Source of the DNA: Rhizobium tropici CIAT 899 | GTDB lineage: Bacteria; Pseudomonadota; Alphaproteobacteria; Rhizobiales; Rhizobiaceae | Assembly: GCF_000330885.1 (NCBI RefSeq) | Contig: NC_020059.1 | Coordinates: 3,319,501 to 3,383,500, forward strand | Reading direction: 5' to 3' | DNA: 64,000 bases | Shown: piece after piece, positions 29,921 through 39,500 of the stretch | Position numbering within the stretch: position 1 is the stretch's first letter | Layout of the letters: every line of letters begins with the position of its first letter | Translations under genes and position numbers: made by a program | The notes under the pieces: generated by a model | Database searches by the model: none | The model's input: only the letters and a program-made list of their open reading frames with translations | Told to the model about the DNA's origin: nothing

Positions 29921-30715
29921 CTATGCCGCAGCCACGGCACGCTTGGCCATGACCTTGATCAAATTGGCGCGATACTCGGCCGTGGCGTGCAGATCGGAGA
30001 GCAGCGCCGATGGGTCCACTGTCACGCCGGTAACCGCGTCCGGCAGAAAATTGGCCGCAAGTGCCTGCTCCAGTTCGGCATGGCGGAACACGCCGTCCGC
30101 ACCGGCACCGGTGACGGCAACGCGTACCCCACCTGCCCCCTTGGCGACGAAGACCCCCGTCATCGCATAGCGCGAAGCGGGGTTGGGGAACTTGGCATAG
30201 CCTGCCCGCTCCGGCGCGTCGAAGGCGATGGAGGTAATGAGCTCCGCCCCATCCAGCGCCGTCTCGAACAGACCCTGGAAGAAGTCGTCGGCCGCGATCT
30301 GGCGCCGGTCGGTGACGATGGTGGCATTCAGCGCCAACATCGCCGACGGATAATCCGCTGCCGGATCGTTGTTGGCGATGGAGCCGCCGATCGTCCCCAT
30401 ATGCCGGACATGCGGATCGCCGATCATGCCGGCAAGGTCGCAGAGCGCCGGACAGACCGCGCGGATCGCAGCAGAGGAGGCAACCTCCGCATGGGTGGTC
30501 GCCGCTCCGATCGTGACCCTGCGGCCATCGACGCGGATCCCCTTGATCGAAGGGATATGCCGGAGATCGACGAGATCGCTCGGCGATGCCAGGCGCTGCT
30601 TCATGGTGGCGATCAGCGTCATGCCACCGGAGACATATTTGCCTTCATCGGTATTGGACAGAAGCTTGACGGCTTCGTCGACCGAGGAGGCGCGATGGTA
30701 ATTCGTTGCATACAT
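29921..30715 (-). CDS. coxM: FAD-binding medium subunit of a molybdenum hydroxylase (CoxM-like)
   Basis: 264 aa. FAD-binding PCMH-type domain: KYVSGGMTLIATMKQRLASP, then IGAATTHAEV and the AG-rich MGTIGGSIANNDPAADYP flavin-binding segment, and a C-terminal CO dehydrogenase flavoprotein domain. It passes electrons from the molybdenum centre to the quinone pool or another acceptor. Start ATG at 30715 has GAGGAGG 8 nt upstream. Last gene of a coxS-coxL-coxM operon on the minus strand. Confidence 0.9.
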   Translation of the reverse strand: MYATNYHRASSVDEAVKLLSNTDEGKYVSGGMTLIATMKQRLASPSDLVDLRHIPSIKGIRVDGRRVTIGAATTHAEVASSAAIRAVCPALCDLAGMIGDPHVRHMGTIGGSIANNDPAADYPSAMLALNATIVTDRRQIAADDFFQGLFETALDGAELITSIAFDAPERAGYAKFPNPASRYAMTGVFVAKGAGGVRVAVTGAGADGVFRHAELEQALAANFLPDAVTGVTVDPSALLSDLHATAEYRANLIKVMAKRAVAAA

Positions 30716-30735
30716 AGTCCTATCCTCCTCTCGTT

Positions 30736-33081
30736 TCAGGCCGTGGCCCGCGCCGCTTCCCACACCTTGAGCGGGGTCGCCGGCATGGTCAGCCCGTTGT
30801 TGCCGATGGCATCGGTAATGGCGTTGATCAGCGCCGGCGGCGAGCCGATGGCGCCCGCCTCGCCGCATCCCTTGATCCCTAGCGGATTGTTCGGACACGG
30901 CGTGTTCTGATGCGAAAGCTGGAAGGACGGCAGATCGTCGGCGCGCGGCATGGTGTAGTCCATGAAGCTCGCCGTCAGCAGCTGGCCGCTCTCGTCATAA
31001 TGCACGCCTTCCAGCAACGCCTGACCGATGCCCTGCGCGATGCCGCCATGCACCTGTCCCTCGACGATCATCGGATTGATGATATTGCCGAAGTCGTCGG
31101 CCGCGACAAACTGCACGATCTCCGTCTTGCCGGTTTCCGGGTCCACCTCGACCTCGCAGATGTAGCAGCCGGCCGGGAAGGTGAAGTTTGCCGGATCGTA
31201 GAAAGCGGTTTCCTTGAGGCCCGGCTCCATGCCGGCGGGGAGATTGTGTGCCGTATAAGAAGCCAGCGCCACCTGGAACCAGGGCAGCGTCTTATCGGTG
31301 CCCGCGACTTTCAACTCGCCGTTCTCGATGACGATATCGCTTTCGTCGGCTTCCATCAGGTGAGCGGCGATCTTCTTTGCCTTCGCCTCCACCTTGTCGA
31401 GCGCCTTGACGACGGCGGACATGCCGACAGCGCCCGAGCGGGAACCATAGGTACCCATGCCCATCTGCACCTTGTCGGTATCGCCATGGACGATGGAGAC
31501 GCTGTCGATCGGCACACCGAGGCGATCTGCGACCAATTGCGCAAACGTCGTCTCATGCCCCTGTCCATGGCTGTGCGATCCGGTGAGGACTTCGATGGTC
31601 CCGACCGCATTGACCCGCACCTCTGCCGATTCCCAGAGGCCGACGCCTGCCCCGAGCGATCCCACCGCCTGCGAGGGCGCGATGCCGCAAGCTTCGATGT
31701 AGCAACTCATGCCGATGCCGCGCTTCATGCCGCGACGGGCGGCCTCCGCCTTGCGGGCCGGAAAGCCGGCCCAATCGGCCTGCTGCATGGCGGCGTTGAG
31801 CGAAGCCTCGTAATCGCCGGCGTCATAATTCATGATCACGGGCGTCTGGTAGGGGAACGAACGTATGAAGTTGATCCGCCGGAGTTCCGCCGGCGAGACG
31901 CCGAGTTCGCGCGCCGCCGTTTCCACCGTGCGCTCCAGCAGATAGGTCGCCTCCGGCCGCCCTGCCCCGCGATAGGCATCGACGGGCACGGTATTGGTAT
32001 AGACCGTGCGGACATTGGCGTGGATCGCCGGAATGGCATATTGCCCCGACAGCAGCGTCGCATAGAGATAGGTCGGCACCGCCGAGGAAAAAAGCGACAT
32101 ATAGGCGCCGAGATTGGCGATCGTGTCGACCTTGAGGGCCGTCATGCGATTTTGCGCATCGAAGGCCATCTTGACCTTGGAAACATGGTCGCGGCCATGC
32201 GCATCGGTGAGGAAAGCTTCCGTGCGGTCAGCCGTCCATTTGACGGGCACGCCGGTCTTCTTCGACGCCCAGAGACAGACAATCTCTTCCGGATAGATAT
32301 AGATCTTCGAGCCGAAGCCGCCGCCGACATCCGGCGCGATGACGCGCAGCTTGTTTTCCGGCGCGACATTATAAAAGGCGCTCATGACGAGCCGGGCCAC
32401 ATGCGGGTTCTGGCTTGTGGTGTAGCAGGTATAATGGTCCTCGGCCGCATCGTAGATGCCGAGTGTGGCGCGCGGCTCCATGGCATTCGGCGAGAGCCTG
32501 TTGTTGTGGATCTCGATTTCGGTGACATGGGCTGCCTCGGCAATCGCCTTGTCGGTCGCTGCCGCGTCGCCAAGCTCCCAGTCGAAAATCAGGTTGTTTG
32601 CCGCTTCCGGATGGATCTGCGGTGCGCCGGCTTTCAGCGCGTCAACTGCCTCGACGACGGCCGGCAGTTCCTCATAATCGACCGCTACGGCTTCAGCCGC
32701 ATCGCGCGCCTCGCCAAGACTATCGGCAACGACGATGGCGACGGCATCACCGACATAGCGCACGGTATCGACCGCCAGCGGCCGCCACGCGCCCATCTTC
32801 ATCGGGGAGCCGTCGCGGGAATGGATCATCCAGCCGCAGATCAGATTGCCGATGCCGTCATCAAGTAGCTGCTTGCCCTCGAGTACGCCGATCACGCCTG
32901 GCATGGAGAGTGCCGCCGACGCATCGATACTCCTAATCTTTGCATGCGCATGCGGGCTACGGACAAAATAGGCGTATTTCATTCCCGGCGTCACCATATC
33001 GTCGGTGTAGCGCCCTTTGCCCGTCAGAAATCGCTTGTCTTCTTTGCGCGCCACACGCGCACCAATGCCTTCAACGCCCAT
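30736..33081 (-). CDS. coxL: Molybdopterin large subunit, form II aerobic CO dehydrogenase type
   Basis: 781 aa. Xanthine oxidase-family catalytic subunit. The active-site loop at ~369-375 reads AYRGAGR, the form II signature, not the AYRCSFR of proven CO oxidisers, so CO oxidation cannot be assumed; the substrate may be another aromatic or aldehyde-type compound. Also seen: DVGGGFGSKI, the catalytic Glu in GIKGCGEAG, and GSHSHGQGHETTF. The ATG at 33081 is preferred over 33093 because GGAGG precedes it at normal spacing. No coxG, coxD or coxE accessory gene is in the window. Confidence 0.9.
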   Translation of the reverse strand: MGVEGIGARVARKEDKRFLTGKGRYTDDMVTPGMKYAYFVRSPHAHAKIRSIDASAALSMPGVIGVLEGKQLLDDGIGNLICGWMIHSRDGSPMKMGAWRPLAVDTVRYVGDAVAIVVADSLGEARDAAEAVAVDYEELPAVVEAVDALKAGAPQIHPEAANNLIFDWELGDAAATDKAIAEAAHVTEIEIHNNRLSPNAMEPRATLGIYDAAEDHYTCYTTSQNPHVARLVMSAFYNVAPENKLRVIAPDVGGGFGSKIYIYPEEIVCLWASKKTGVPVKWTADRTEAFLTDAHGRDHVSKVKMAFDAQNRMTALKVDTIANLGAYMSLFSSAVPTYLYATLLSGQYAIPAIHANVRTVYTNTVPVDAYRGAGRPEATYLLERTVETAARELGVSPAELRRINFIRSFPYQTPVIMNYDAGDYEASLNAAMQQADWAGFPARKAEAARRGMKRGIGMSCYIEACGIAPSQAVGSLGAGVGLWESAEVRVNAVGTIEVLTGSHSHGQGHETTFAQLVADRLGVPIDSVSIVHGDTDKVQMGMGTYGSRSGAVGMSAVVKALDKVEAKAKKIAAHLMEADESDIVIENGELKVAGTDKTLPWFQVALASYTAHNLPAGMEPGLKETAFYDPANFTFPAGCYICEVEVDPETGKTEIVQFVAADDFGNIINPMIVEGQVHGGIAQGIGQALLEGVHYDESGQLLTASFMDYTMPRADDLPSFQLSHQNTPCPNNPLGIKGCGEAGAIGSPPALINAITDAIGNNGLTMPATPLKVWEAARATA

Positions 33082-33162
33082 CACATCCTCCATTGGGGTT
33101 CCGGGCCCGGCAATCCGCCAAGATCACAGTCCAAGCGTTTAGCCAGACGATCTCGGTGGAAT

Positions 33163-33651
33163 TTATTCGGCCGCCTGCTGGGCGGCGTTCATTGTGGCAT
33201 TGGCTGAAAGCACCGCCTTGACGATGTTGTGATAGCCGGTGCATCGACAGATATTGCCTTCGAGTTCGCTGCGCACCGTCTTCTCGTCCAGCTTGCCGCC
33301 ATGGCGGTTGATCACGTCGACCGATGCCATCACCATGCCCGGCGTGCAAAAGCCGCATTGCAGGCCATGATGCTCCTTGAAGGCAGCCTGGACCGGATGC
33401 AGCTCGCCATTGGCGGCCAAACCCTCGATGGTTGTGATCTTGGAGCCGGAAGCCTGAACGGCCAGGATCGAACAGCTCTTCACCGACTTGCCATCCATAT
33501 GGATGACACAGGCGCCGCACTGGCTGGTATCGCAGCCGACATGGGTTCCGGTCAGGCCGAGTTTCTCCCTGATGAAATGGACAAGCAGCGTGCGATCCTC
33601 GCACTCGCCGCTGACCGAACGGCCGTTCACCGTCAAAGTCACCTTTGCCAT
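33163..33651 (-). CDS. coxS: [2Fe-2S] small subunit of the molybdenum hydroxylase (CoxS-like)
   Basis: 162 aa with two iron-sulfur clusters. N-terminal plant-type ferredoxin cluster: [17 protein letters not shown] plus the following KSC. C-terminal cluster: [11 protein letters not shown] and [11 protein letters not shown]. Start ATG preceded by GGAGGAAAAT. It leads the operon and precedes coxL by 81 nt. Confidence 0.93.
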   Translation of the reverse strand: MAKVTLTVNGRSVSGECEDRTLLVHFIREKLGLTGTHVGCDTSQCGACVIHMDGKSVKSCSILAVQASGSKITTIEGLAANGELHPVQAAFKEHHGLQCGFCTPGMVMASVDVINRHGGKLDEKTVRSELEGNICRCTGYHNIVKAVLSANATMNAAQQAAE

Positions 33652-33948
33652 ATTTTCCTCCTTGCCTCTCCTCCAGAGGCAAGGGGCATCATTTGACTTT
33701 TTCGCAATCCAATCAACCTCTACTTTAGAGAGGGAGCGGATTTTCTGCTCTTTGCGAACTGTTTTACTCTCCAGAGGCGAGACTGCCTTCGCTCAGCATG
33801 AAAAAAACTGCGACGTACCAATAGACAATCATATTTTGCACGATATTTTCTATCGTTGCAGGACTGTAAAGACAGCCCATCGTGGTGGAGCTGAAGAATG
33901 GGGACGACGTTGGCCGAGGTTCGGCTTAACTAACGTTGGAGAGAGTAA
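33652..33948. other. 297-bp intergenic region between the coxSLM operon and the lipoprotein gene
   Basis: Divergent promoter region. AT-rich around 33800-33850. No repeats, RNA genes or open frames recognised. The upstream end must contain the coxS promoter, the downstream end that of the small lipoprotein gene; no strong -35/-10 pair stood out. Confidence 0.4.
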
Positions 33949-34260
33949 ATGAAGAAAGTTCTTATGCTCGCATTGGTCGGCTTGTCTATCGCAAGCTGCA
34001 CGCCGACCGAACAGGGCGCAGGCATCGGCGCAGCAGGCGGCGCGATCATCGGCGGAGCTGTGACCGGTAACGTCCGCGGCGCAGCTGTTGGTGCCGCAAT
34101 TGGCGGCCTTTCCGGTGCAGTCATCGGCAGCGTCCGGGAACAGCCCGGCCAGTGCTACTATCGCGACCGTTACGGACGTCGCTATATCGACGATTGCCCG
34201 CGCGGTGGTTATGGCGGCGGCTATCGCGGTGGTTATGGCGGCGGTTACGGCGGCTATTGA
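33949..34260 (+). CDS. Small glycine-zipper lipoprotein
   Basis: 103 aa. Signal peptide with a lipobox ([10 protein letters not shown]), then glycine-zipper repeats ([18 protein letters not shown] and [16 protein letters not shown]) typical of YMGG/OmpA-linker-type envelope proteins, then a tail with [15 protein letters not shown] and Gly/Tyr repeats. Likely membrane-associated and abundant. Function unknown; such proteins occur in rhizobial envelope stress. A strong terminator follows, so it is monocistronic. Confidence 0.85.
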   Translation: MKKVLMLALVGLSIASCTPTEQGAGIGAAGGAIIGGAVTGNVRGAAVGAAIGGLSGAVIGSVREQPGQCYYRDRYGRRYIDDCPRGGYGGGYRGGYGGGYGGY

Positions 34261-34562
34261 TCGGTTTTTCATCGAATTTCGGAGATCCCGGGCTACAAGT
34301 CCGGGATTTTTTTATTCGGGCTGCGAGACCTTTGATGTCGGTCTCGCTGTCGAAGAATAGCTCCAACACGCCGTTTTTAGCTCGATTGAGCAGGTGGAAT
34401 CTCGCCGTGAAACGCGGGCTTTTCACCCGGAAAAGGTTATCTTTTCCCCGTTTTTGACTCCAAAACGGTACACCTGAGGGACTTTTGCCTCTATGGTGGC
34501 CGCGCGTTAACTCCCGGGAAACGTCAAACTGAGTAAGTTCTCATGTAACCGTAAAGCGGCGT
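34261..34562. other. 302-bp intergenic region before tamA
   Basis: Besides the terminator at 34285-34314 it holds two more hairpins: GCGAGACC (34323-34330)/GGTCTCGC (34340-34347), a perfect 8-bp stem, and GGAAAAG (34429-34435)/CTTTTCC (34441-34447), followed after three bases by TTTTT, which looks like a second terminator or attenuator. The remainder should carry the tamA promoter; no clear hexamer pair seen. Confidence 0.5.
34285..34314 (+). terminator. Rho-independent terminator after the lipoprotein gene
   Basis: ATCCCGG (34285-34291) pairs with CCGGGAT (34301-34307) around a 9-nt loop, followed by seven T. Classic intrinsic terminator 25 bp after the stop. Confidence 0.9.
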
Positions 34563-36488
34563 ATGCATAAAAGAACTGAACCGAGAAAGAGTATTGCGTA
34601 TCGGCAGGCAGGAACCGTGGCAGCGGTTGCGGCAGTGCTGGCGCTCGGTCCTGTGTGCGCCCAAAATGCCTTTGCATTCAAGCTCTTCGGCATCAAGCTT
34701 TGGGGCGAAGACGAAACGGCGGACCAGGTGTCCGATCCCGTCCGCTATACGGTCGATTTCCAGGCCGACAATCTCGACAAGGATCTGAAGGAAGCGTTGA
34801 ACGACAGCTCGATGCTGATTTCCGACAAGGACAAGCCGGTCTCCGGCGACCTCGGCGTCGTCGTGAAGGCGCGTGACGACCGCGACCGCCTGATCGCAAC
34901 GCTTTATGAGAAGGCCCGTTACGGCGGCGTGGTCACCATCACCGTCAACGGCACGCCTCTCGATGCCTTGCCGCCGACGCCGACGTTCAGCCGCGCCAAG
35001 CCTGTTGCGGTCACGATCAGCGTCGATCCCGGCCCGATCTTCAAGCTCGGAAAGATCAACCTGCTCGGCGACGCCACCAGGCTGGACCCGGCCAATTATG
35101 GCCTCGTGCGCGGCGGCGATGCCGGCTCGCTGACCATTCTGAAGGCAGGCGACAAGATGGTCGCCGACTTCAAGAACGAGGGCCATCCGCTCGCCAAGCT
35201 CGACAAGCGCGATGTCGTCGCCGACCATGCGAGCAATACGGTCGATGTTTCGTTGAAGGTCGAAAGCGGTCCCGTCGCTCCCTTCGGCAATGTCGGCGTC
35301 ACCGGCCAGAAATCGGTCGATCCGGATTTCATCAAGCGCTATGCCCGCATCAACGAAGGCAAGCCCTACTCGCCCGACGAGTTGAAGAAGGCGTCGGACC
35401 GCCTGCGAAAACTCGGCGTCTTTTCCAGCGTCACCATCCGCGAGGCGGACAAGCTGGCACCGGATGGCAGCATCCCGACGACCATCGAGGTGTCGGAAGG
35501 CAAGCAGCGCTTCTTCGGTGTCGGCGCGCAATACTCCACCATCGACGGTTTCGGCCTGCAGGGCTATTGGGGACACCGCAATCTGACCGGACGCGCGGAT
35601 TCGCTACGCATCGAGGGCTCTGTTTCCCGTATCGGCGAGACCACGGATGTCGGCCAGCTCGATTACACCGCCGGCATCACCTATGTCCGACCGGCAACCT
35701 TCTATCCTTCCGCGACCTTCACGGCCGGCCTCAAGATGCAAAGCCTGCATCCCGACGCCTACGACGCCAATACCGCCACGGCGAGCGGCGGCCTTGCCTA
35801 TGAGATCAACGATCAGGATACCGTATCTGCCGGCGGCGAGGTATCTTATGAACAAGATACCACCGACGCCTTCGGCAAGCACAACTATCTGACGGTCGCG
35901 ATCCCGCTGGAATATGTCCGGGACACGCGTGACAACAAGCTGGACCCCACGGAAGGCTTTCGCGCCTCCATCAGCGCCAAGCCGAGCTATGAGGCAATGG
36001 GCGGCACGGTTTTCAGCTCCTTCGAGGGCTCGATCACCGGTTACAAGGGCATAGGCGCCAACAACAACGTGGTCTTCGCCGGCAAGCTTGCCGCGGGCTC
36101 GCTGCTGGGAGCAAACAGCATCGAGGACATTCCCGCCACCCGGCGTTTCTATGCCGGTGGCGGCGGCTCGGTGCGCGGTTACAGCTATCAGGAAATCTCG
36201 CCCTATAACTCGCACGGTGACGAAACCGGCGGGCGCTCCTACGTGACCGCCTCCTTCGAAGCGCGGGTGAAGATCACCGATACGATCGGTGTCGTACCCT
36301 TCGTCGATATGGGCAGCGTCACCGACAGCGTCTTGCCCGACGGGTCCGACCTGCGCATTGGTGCCGGCGTGGGCTTGCGCTACGCTACGCCCTTCGGCCC
36401 GATCAGGCTCGATGTCGCCGTGCCGTTGAAGAAATATGACAATGGCACATCTTATGGCATCTATGCCGGCATCGGTCAGGCCTTCTGA
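34563..36488 (+). CDS. tamA: Autotransporter/translocation assembly outer-membrane protein TamA
   Basis: 641 aa. Omp85 family: signal peptide (residues ~17-38), three POTRA-like domains up to ~residue 300, and a 16-strand beta-barrel C-terminus. The conserved loop motif GGGGSVRGYSYQ (VRGY/F) plugs the barrel. With TamB it inserts selected outer-membrane proteins and has a role in phospholipid transport. tamB follows 65 bp downstream, so they are one operon. Mature C-terminus ends ...YGIYAGIGQAF, an outer-membrane C-terminal signal with terminal Phe. Confidence 0.93.
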   Translation: MHKRTEPRKSIAYRQAGTVAAVAAVLALGPVCAQNAFAFKLFGIKLWGEDETADQVSDPVRYTVDFQADNLDKDLKEALNDSSMLISDKDKPVSGDLGVVVKARDDRDRLIATLYEKARYGGVVTITVNGTPLDALPPTPTFSRAKPVAVTISVDPGPIFKLGKINLLGDATRLDPANYGLVRGGDAGSLTILKAGDKMVADFKNEGHPLAKLDKRDVVADHASNTVDVSLKVESGPVAPFGNVGVTGQKSVDPDFIKRYARINEGKPYSPDELKKASDRLRKLGVFSSVTIREADKLAPDGSIPTTIEVSEGKQRFFGVGAQYSTIDGFGLQGYWGHRNLTGRADSLRIEGSVSRIGETTDVGQLDYTAGITYVRPATFYPSATFTAGLKMQSLHPDAYDANTATASGGLAYEINDQDTVSAGGEVSYEQDTTDAFGKHNYLTVAIPLEYVRDTRDNKLDPTEGFRASISAKPSYEAMGGTVFSSFEGSITGYKGIGANNNVVFAGKLAAGSLLGANSIEDIPATRRFYAGGGGSVRGYSYQEISPYNSHGDETGGRSYVTASFEARVKITDTIGVVPFVDMGSVTDSVLPDGSDLRIGAGVGLRYATPFGPIRLDVAVPLKKYDNGTSYGIYAGIGQAF

Positions 36489-36553
36489 CAGACTGTATAG
36501 TTGTCGCGGGCCTTTCAGCACACGGTTACAAAGTTGAGGTTACTGTCGCTTTC

Positions 36554-39500
36554 ATGAGCATATTGATTCGAATCTTCGGGAAACTGGTGCGCGGGATCGC
36601 CTATGCGGTCGTGGCAATCCTCTTGCTCGCGATTGCGGCTGTGCTCGTCATCGGCCTCGTACCCTCCGCAACCGGCTACGCCGTCGATCAGGTGGCGAAG
36701 ATCGCCTCGACGCCGGATCGCACCATCGCGATCGCCACCCCATCGGGACTGTTGAACGGCAATCTGAGGGTCGGTTCGATCACTGTGTCCGACACGAAAG
36801 GCCCCTATGCCAAGGTGCAGAACCTTGCCATCGACTGGTCTCCGCTGTCTTTGCTGACCGGCACCTTCCATGCCGATCGCGTCGCAGCCGATGTCGTCGA
36901 TTTCGAACGGCTGCCGGTTTCGACGGCCGCACCCGCGCCAGAAACGCAGTCGACAGGCGGCAGCGGCTTCTCCCTGCCCATTGCCGTCGATATCGGCGCC
37001 ATCTCCCTGCCTGATCTTCGCATCGGACAGGCTGTCGCGGGACAGGATTTCGTTCTCGCCGCAGACGGCAGCGTCAAGGCAAACAGCAGCAGCATGGGTC
37101 TCGTGATCAACACCAGCCGCCATGACGTGCCCGATGCCAAGCTTTCCGCCGATATCGCCTTTGCTCCGGCCGACAACAAGCTGAAACTGAAAACGCAGAT
37201 TTCCGAGCCGCGCGATGGCATGCTGGCCGGGCTGCTGCACCTGCCGGGCGGACCCGCCGTCAACATCGACCTGTCCGGCGACGGCCCGCTCTCCAACTGG
37301 GCCGGCAAGCTGCAGGCAGCACTCGACGGTAAGCCGACAGTCGCCATCACCGGCCACCACAGCCTCTCGGCCGACGGCCTGCATCATATCGACATCAAGG
37401 GCGGCGGCGATGTCGATTCGCTCCTGCCGCCGACCATGCGGGCGCTCTTTGCCGGCCAGACCACCATCGATCTTTCGGCGGCCTTTGACGGCAAGGGCAA
37501 GATCGATATCCAGACCGGCAACCTCGCCACCGGCAGCGCCGTGCTTGCTGCATCGGGCACGCTCGATCCCGCTGGCAACAACAGCCTCAATGCCAATCTG
37601 ATCGGCACTTCCGGTCCTGTCGACTTCCGCTGGCCGATGGAAAACGGCGAGGCCCGCGCCCTGATCTCGCGGGTCGACATCGCGCTGACGGGTGCGGCGC
37701 AATCGGTAAAGATCGATGCGAAAGCTGCTCTCGACAGCGCCAGCGCCCCGCAAGGCAATATCGGACAGATCAATCTCAGCGCCCGAAGCGATGCCTTCAA
37801 TCTCACCGCTATGTCCGGCCCGCTGCAGCTTCGTCTGGTCGTCGGCCAGACGGCTTTCATGAGCCCCGACCTCAATCGTCTCATCCGCGCGCCGATTGCC
37901 CTGACCGCGCCGCTTCAGCTCTCGCCCGATACGATCGGCTTCAACAATACGACATTGGAAAGCGCCAGCATCGGCGGCACCGTCAATGGCAAGTACACGC
38001 TGTCGTCAAAGGCGCTGACGGGCAATTTCAAGCTCTTTGCCCTGCCAGGCGTGTTGCCCGACGGCGTATCCAACAAGTTCGAAGGCACGATTTCGCTGGA
38101 AGGCCAGGTCGCCGGCACGGTACCGACCAAGATGACGCTCTCCAATCTTGCGGTGAAATCCAATGTCGCCGAGATCAACGGCAATGTCGCGCTCAGCGAC
38201 CAATCGCTGACATCGGATCTATCCGGCAAGGTGCTCGACCTTTCCAAGCTCGTCCCGAATGCGCAGGGACAGGCCGATATCGGGCTCAAGGCCAAGGGTC
38301 CGCTCTCTGCGCTCGATATCGACGCGACCGTCAAGGCCGTCAATGTCAAACTGGCGGGACGGCTGCTCGATACGCTCGATATCGGCGTGACCGGTACCGC
38401 CGACCCCAAAGCTCCGCAGGCAAAGGTTCAGGCAAGCGGCGCAATCGACGGCAAGCCGATCCGCATCACTGCCGACGCGATTTCCAAGGATGGCCGCACC
38501 AGCATCCCGTCGCTGGCAGCCGAAATCGGCACCAACAAGCTGCGGGGCAAGCTGGATCTGTCGCCGAGCTTCGAGCCGACCGGTGCACTGACCTTCGATC
38601 TGCCAGATCTCAGTCTGCTCGCCGCCCTTGCCGGGCAGAAGGCCGAAGGCGACCTCAAGGGCTCGCTCGATATCACCAGCGCCAACGGCAAGACCGGCCT
38701 GAAGGTCAACGCCAACGGCAATGGCATCCGCCGCGACGATCTCGTCATCAGCAAGCCGGCCGTGGCGCTTGCCGTCGACGATCTCAAGGCCTTCTCCGCC
38801 AATGGCAGCATCCGCGCCGATACGATTGCCTCAGGCGCCAACCGCATCGCCGATCTCAATCTGACCTTCACTCAGCAGGGCGGCCGCACGGATTTCGATC
38901 TGAAATCGACCTATGACAACGCGCCGTTGACGACACGCGGCAATGTCGAGACCGCTGGTGGTCAGACGACGGTGAACCTCGATTCGCTTGCCGGAGCGCC
39001 ACGTACCATTCCGGTGAAGCTCGCATCGCCGACGAAAATCGTCATCAAGGACGGCATGGCCTCGCTGAACGGCCTGACCCTTCAGACCGGTGGCGGTTCG
39101 GTGATTGTAGATGGCACAGCCGGGCAGGCCTTGAACATCAATGCGAAGATTGCCAATCTGCCGGCGAGCCTGGCCAATGTCTTTGCGCCGACGCTTGCGG
39201 CGGAGGGAGTGATTTCGGGCACGGTGGCGGTTACCGGCAAGGCCGCCTCGCCAGCCGTCATCTTCCAGACCAACTGGTCGGGAGCGGCGACGAGCCAGAC
39301 GAAATCCGCCGGCCTCGCCGCACTCGGCATCAAGGCGGACGGCAAATTCGTCGACAATGTCGTGACCATCAATACCAACCTGACCGGCCAAAGCGGCCTG
39401 GCGCTGAATGGCGGTGGCACTATCGCCATTGCTGGCAACAAGGCGATGGCGCTGAGGTTTTCCGGTAATCTGCCGTTCGACGCCTTGGCAGGCCAGCTGG

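Noticed and set aside
30910..32868. Very long open frame (652 codons) on the plus strand opposite coxL
   Set aside because: It is an antisense shadow of the clearly recognisable CoxL protein in a GC-rich sequence; its translation has no family resemblance and no ribosome-binding site.
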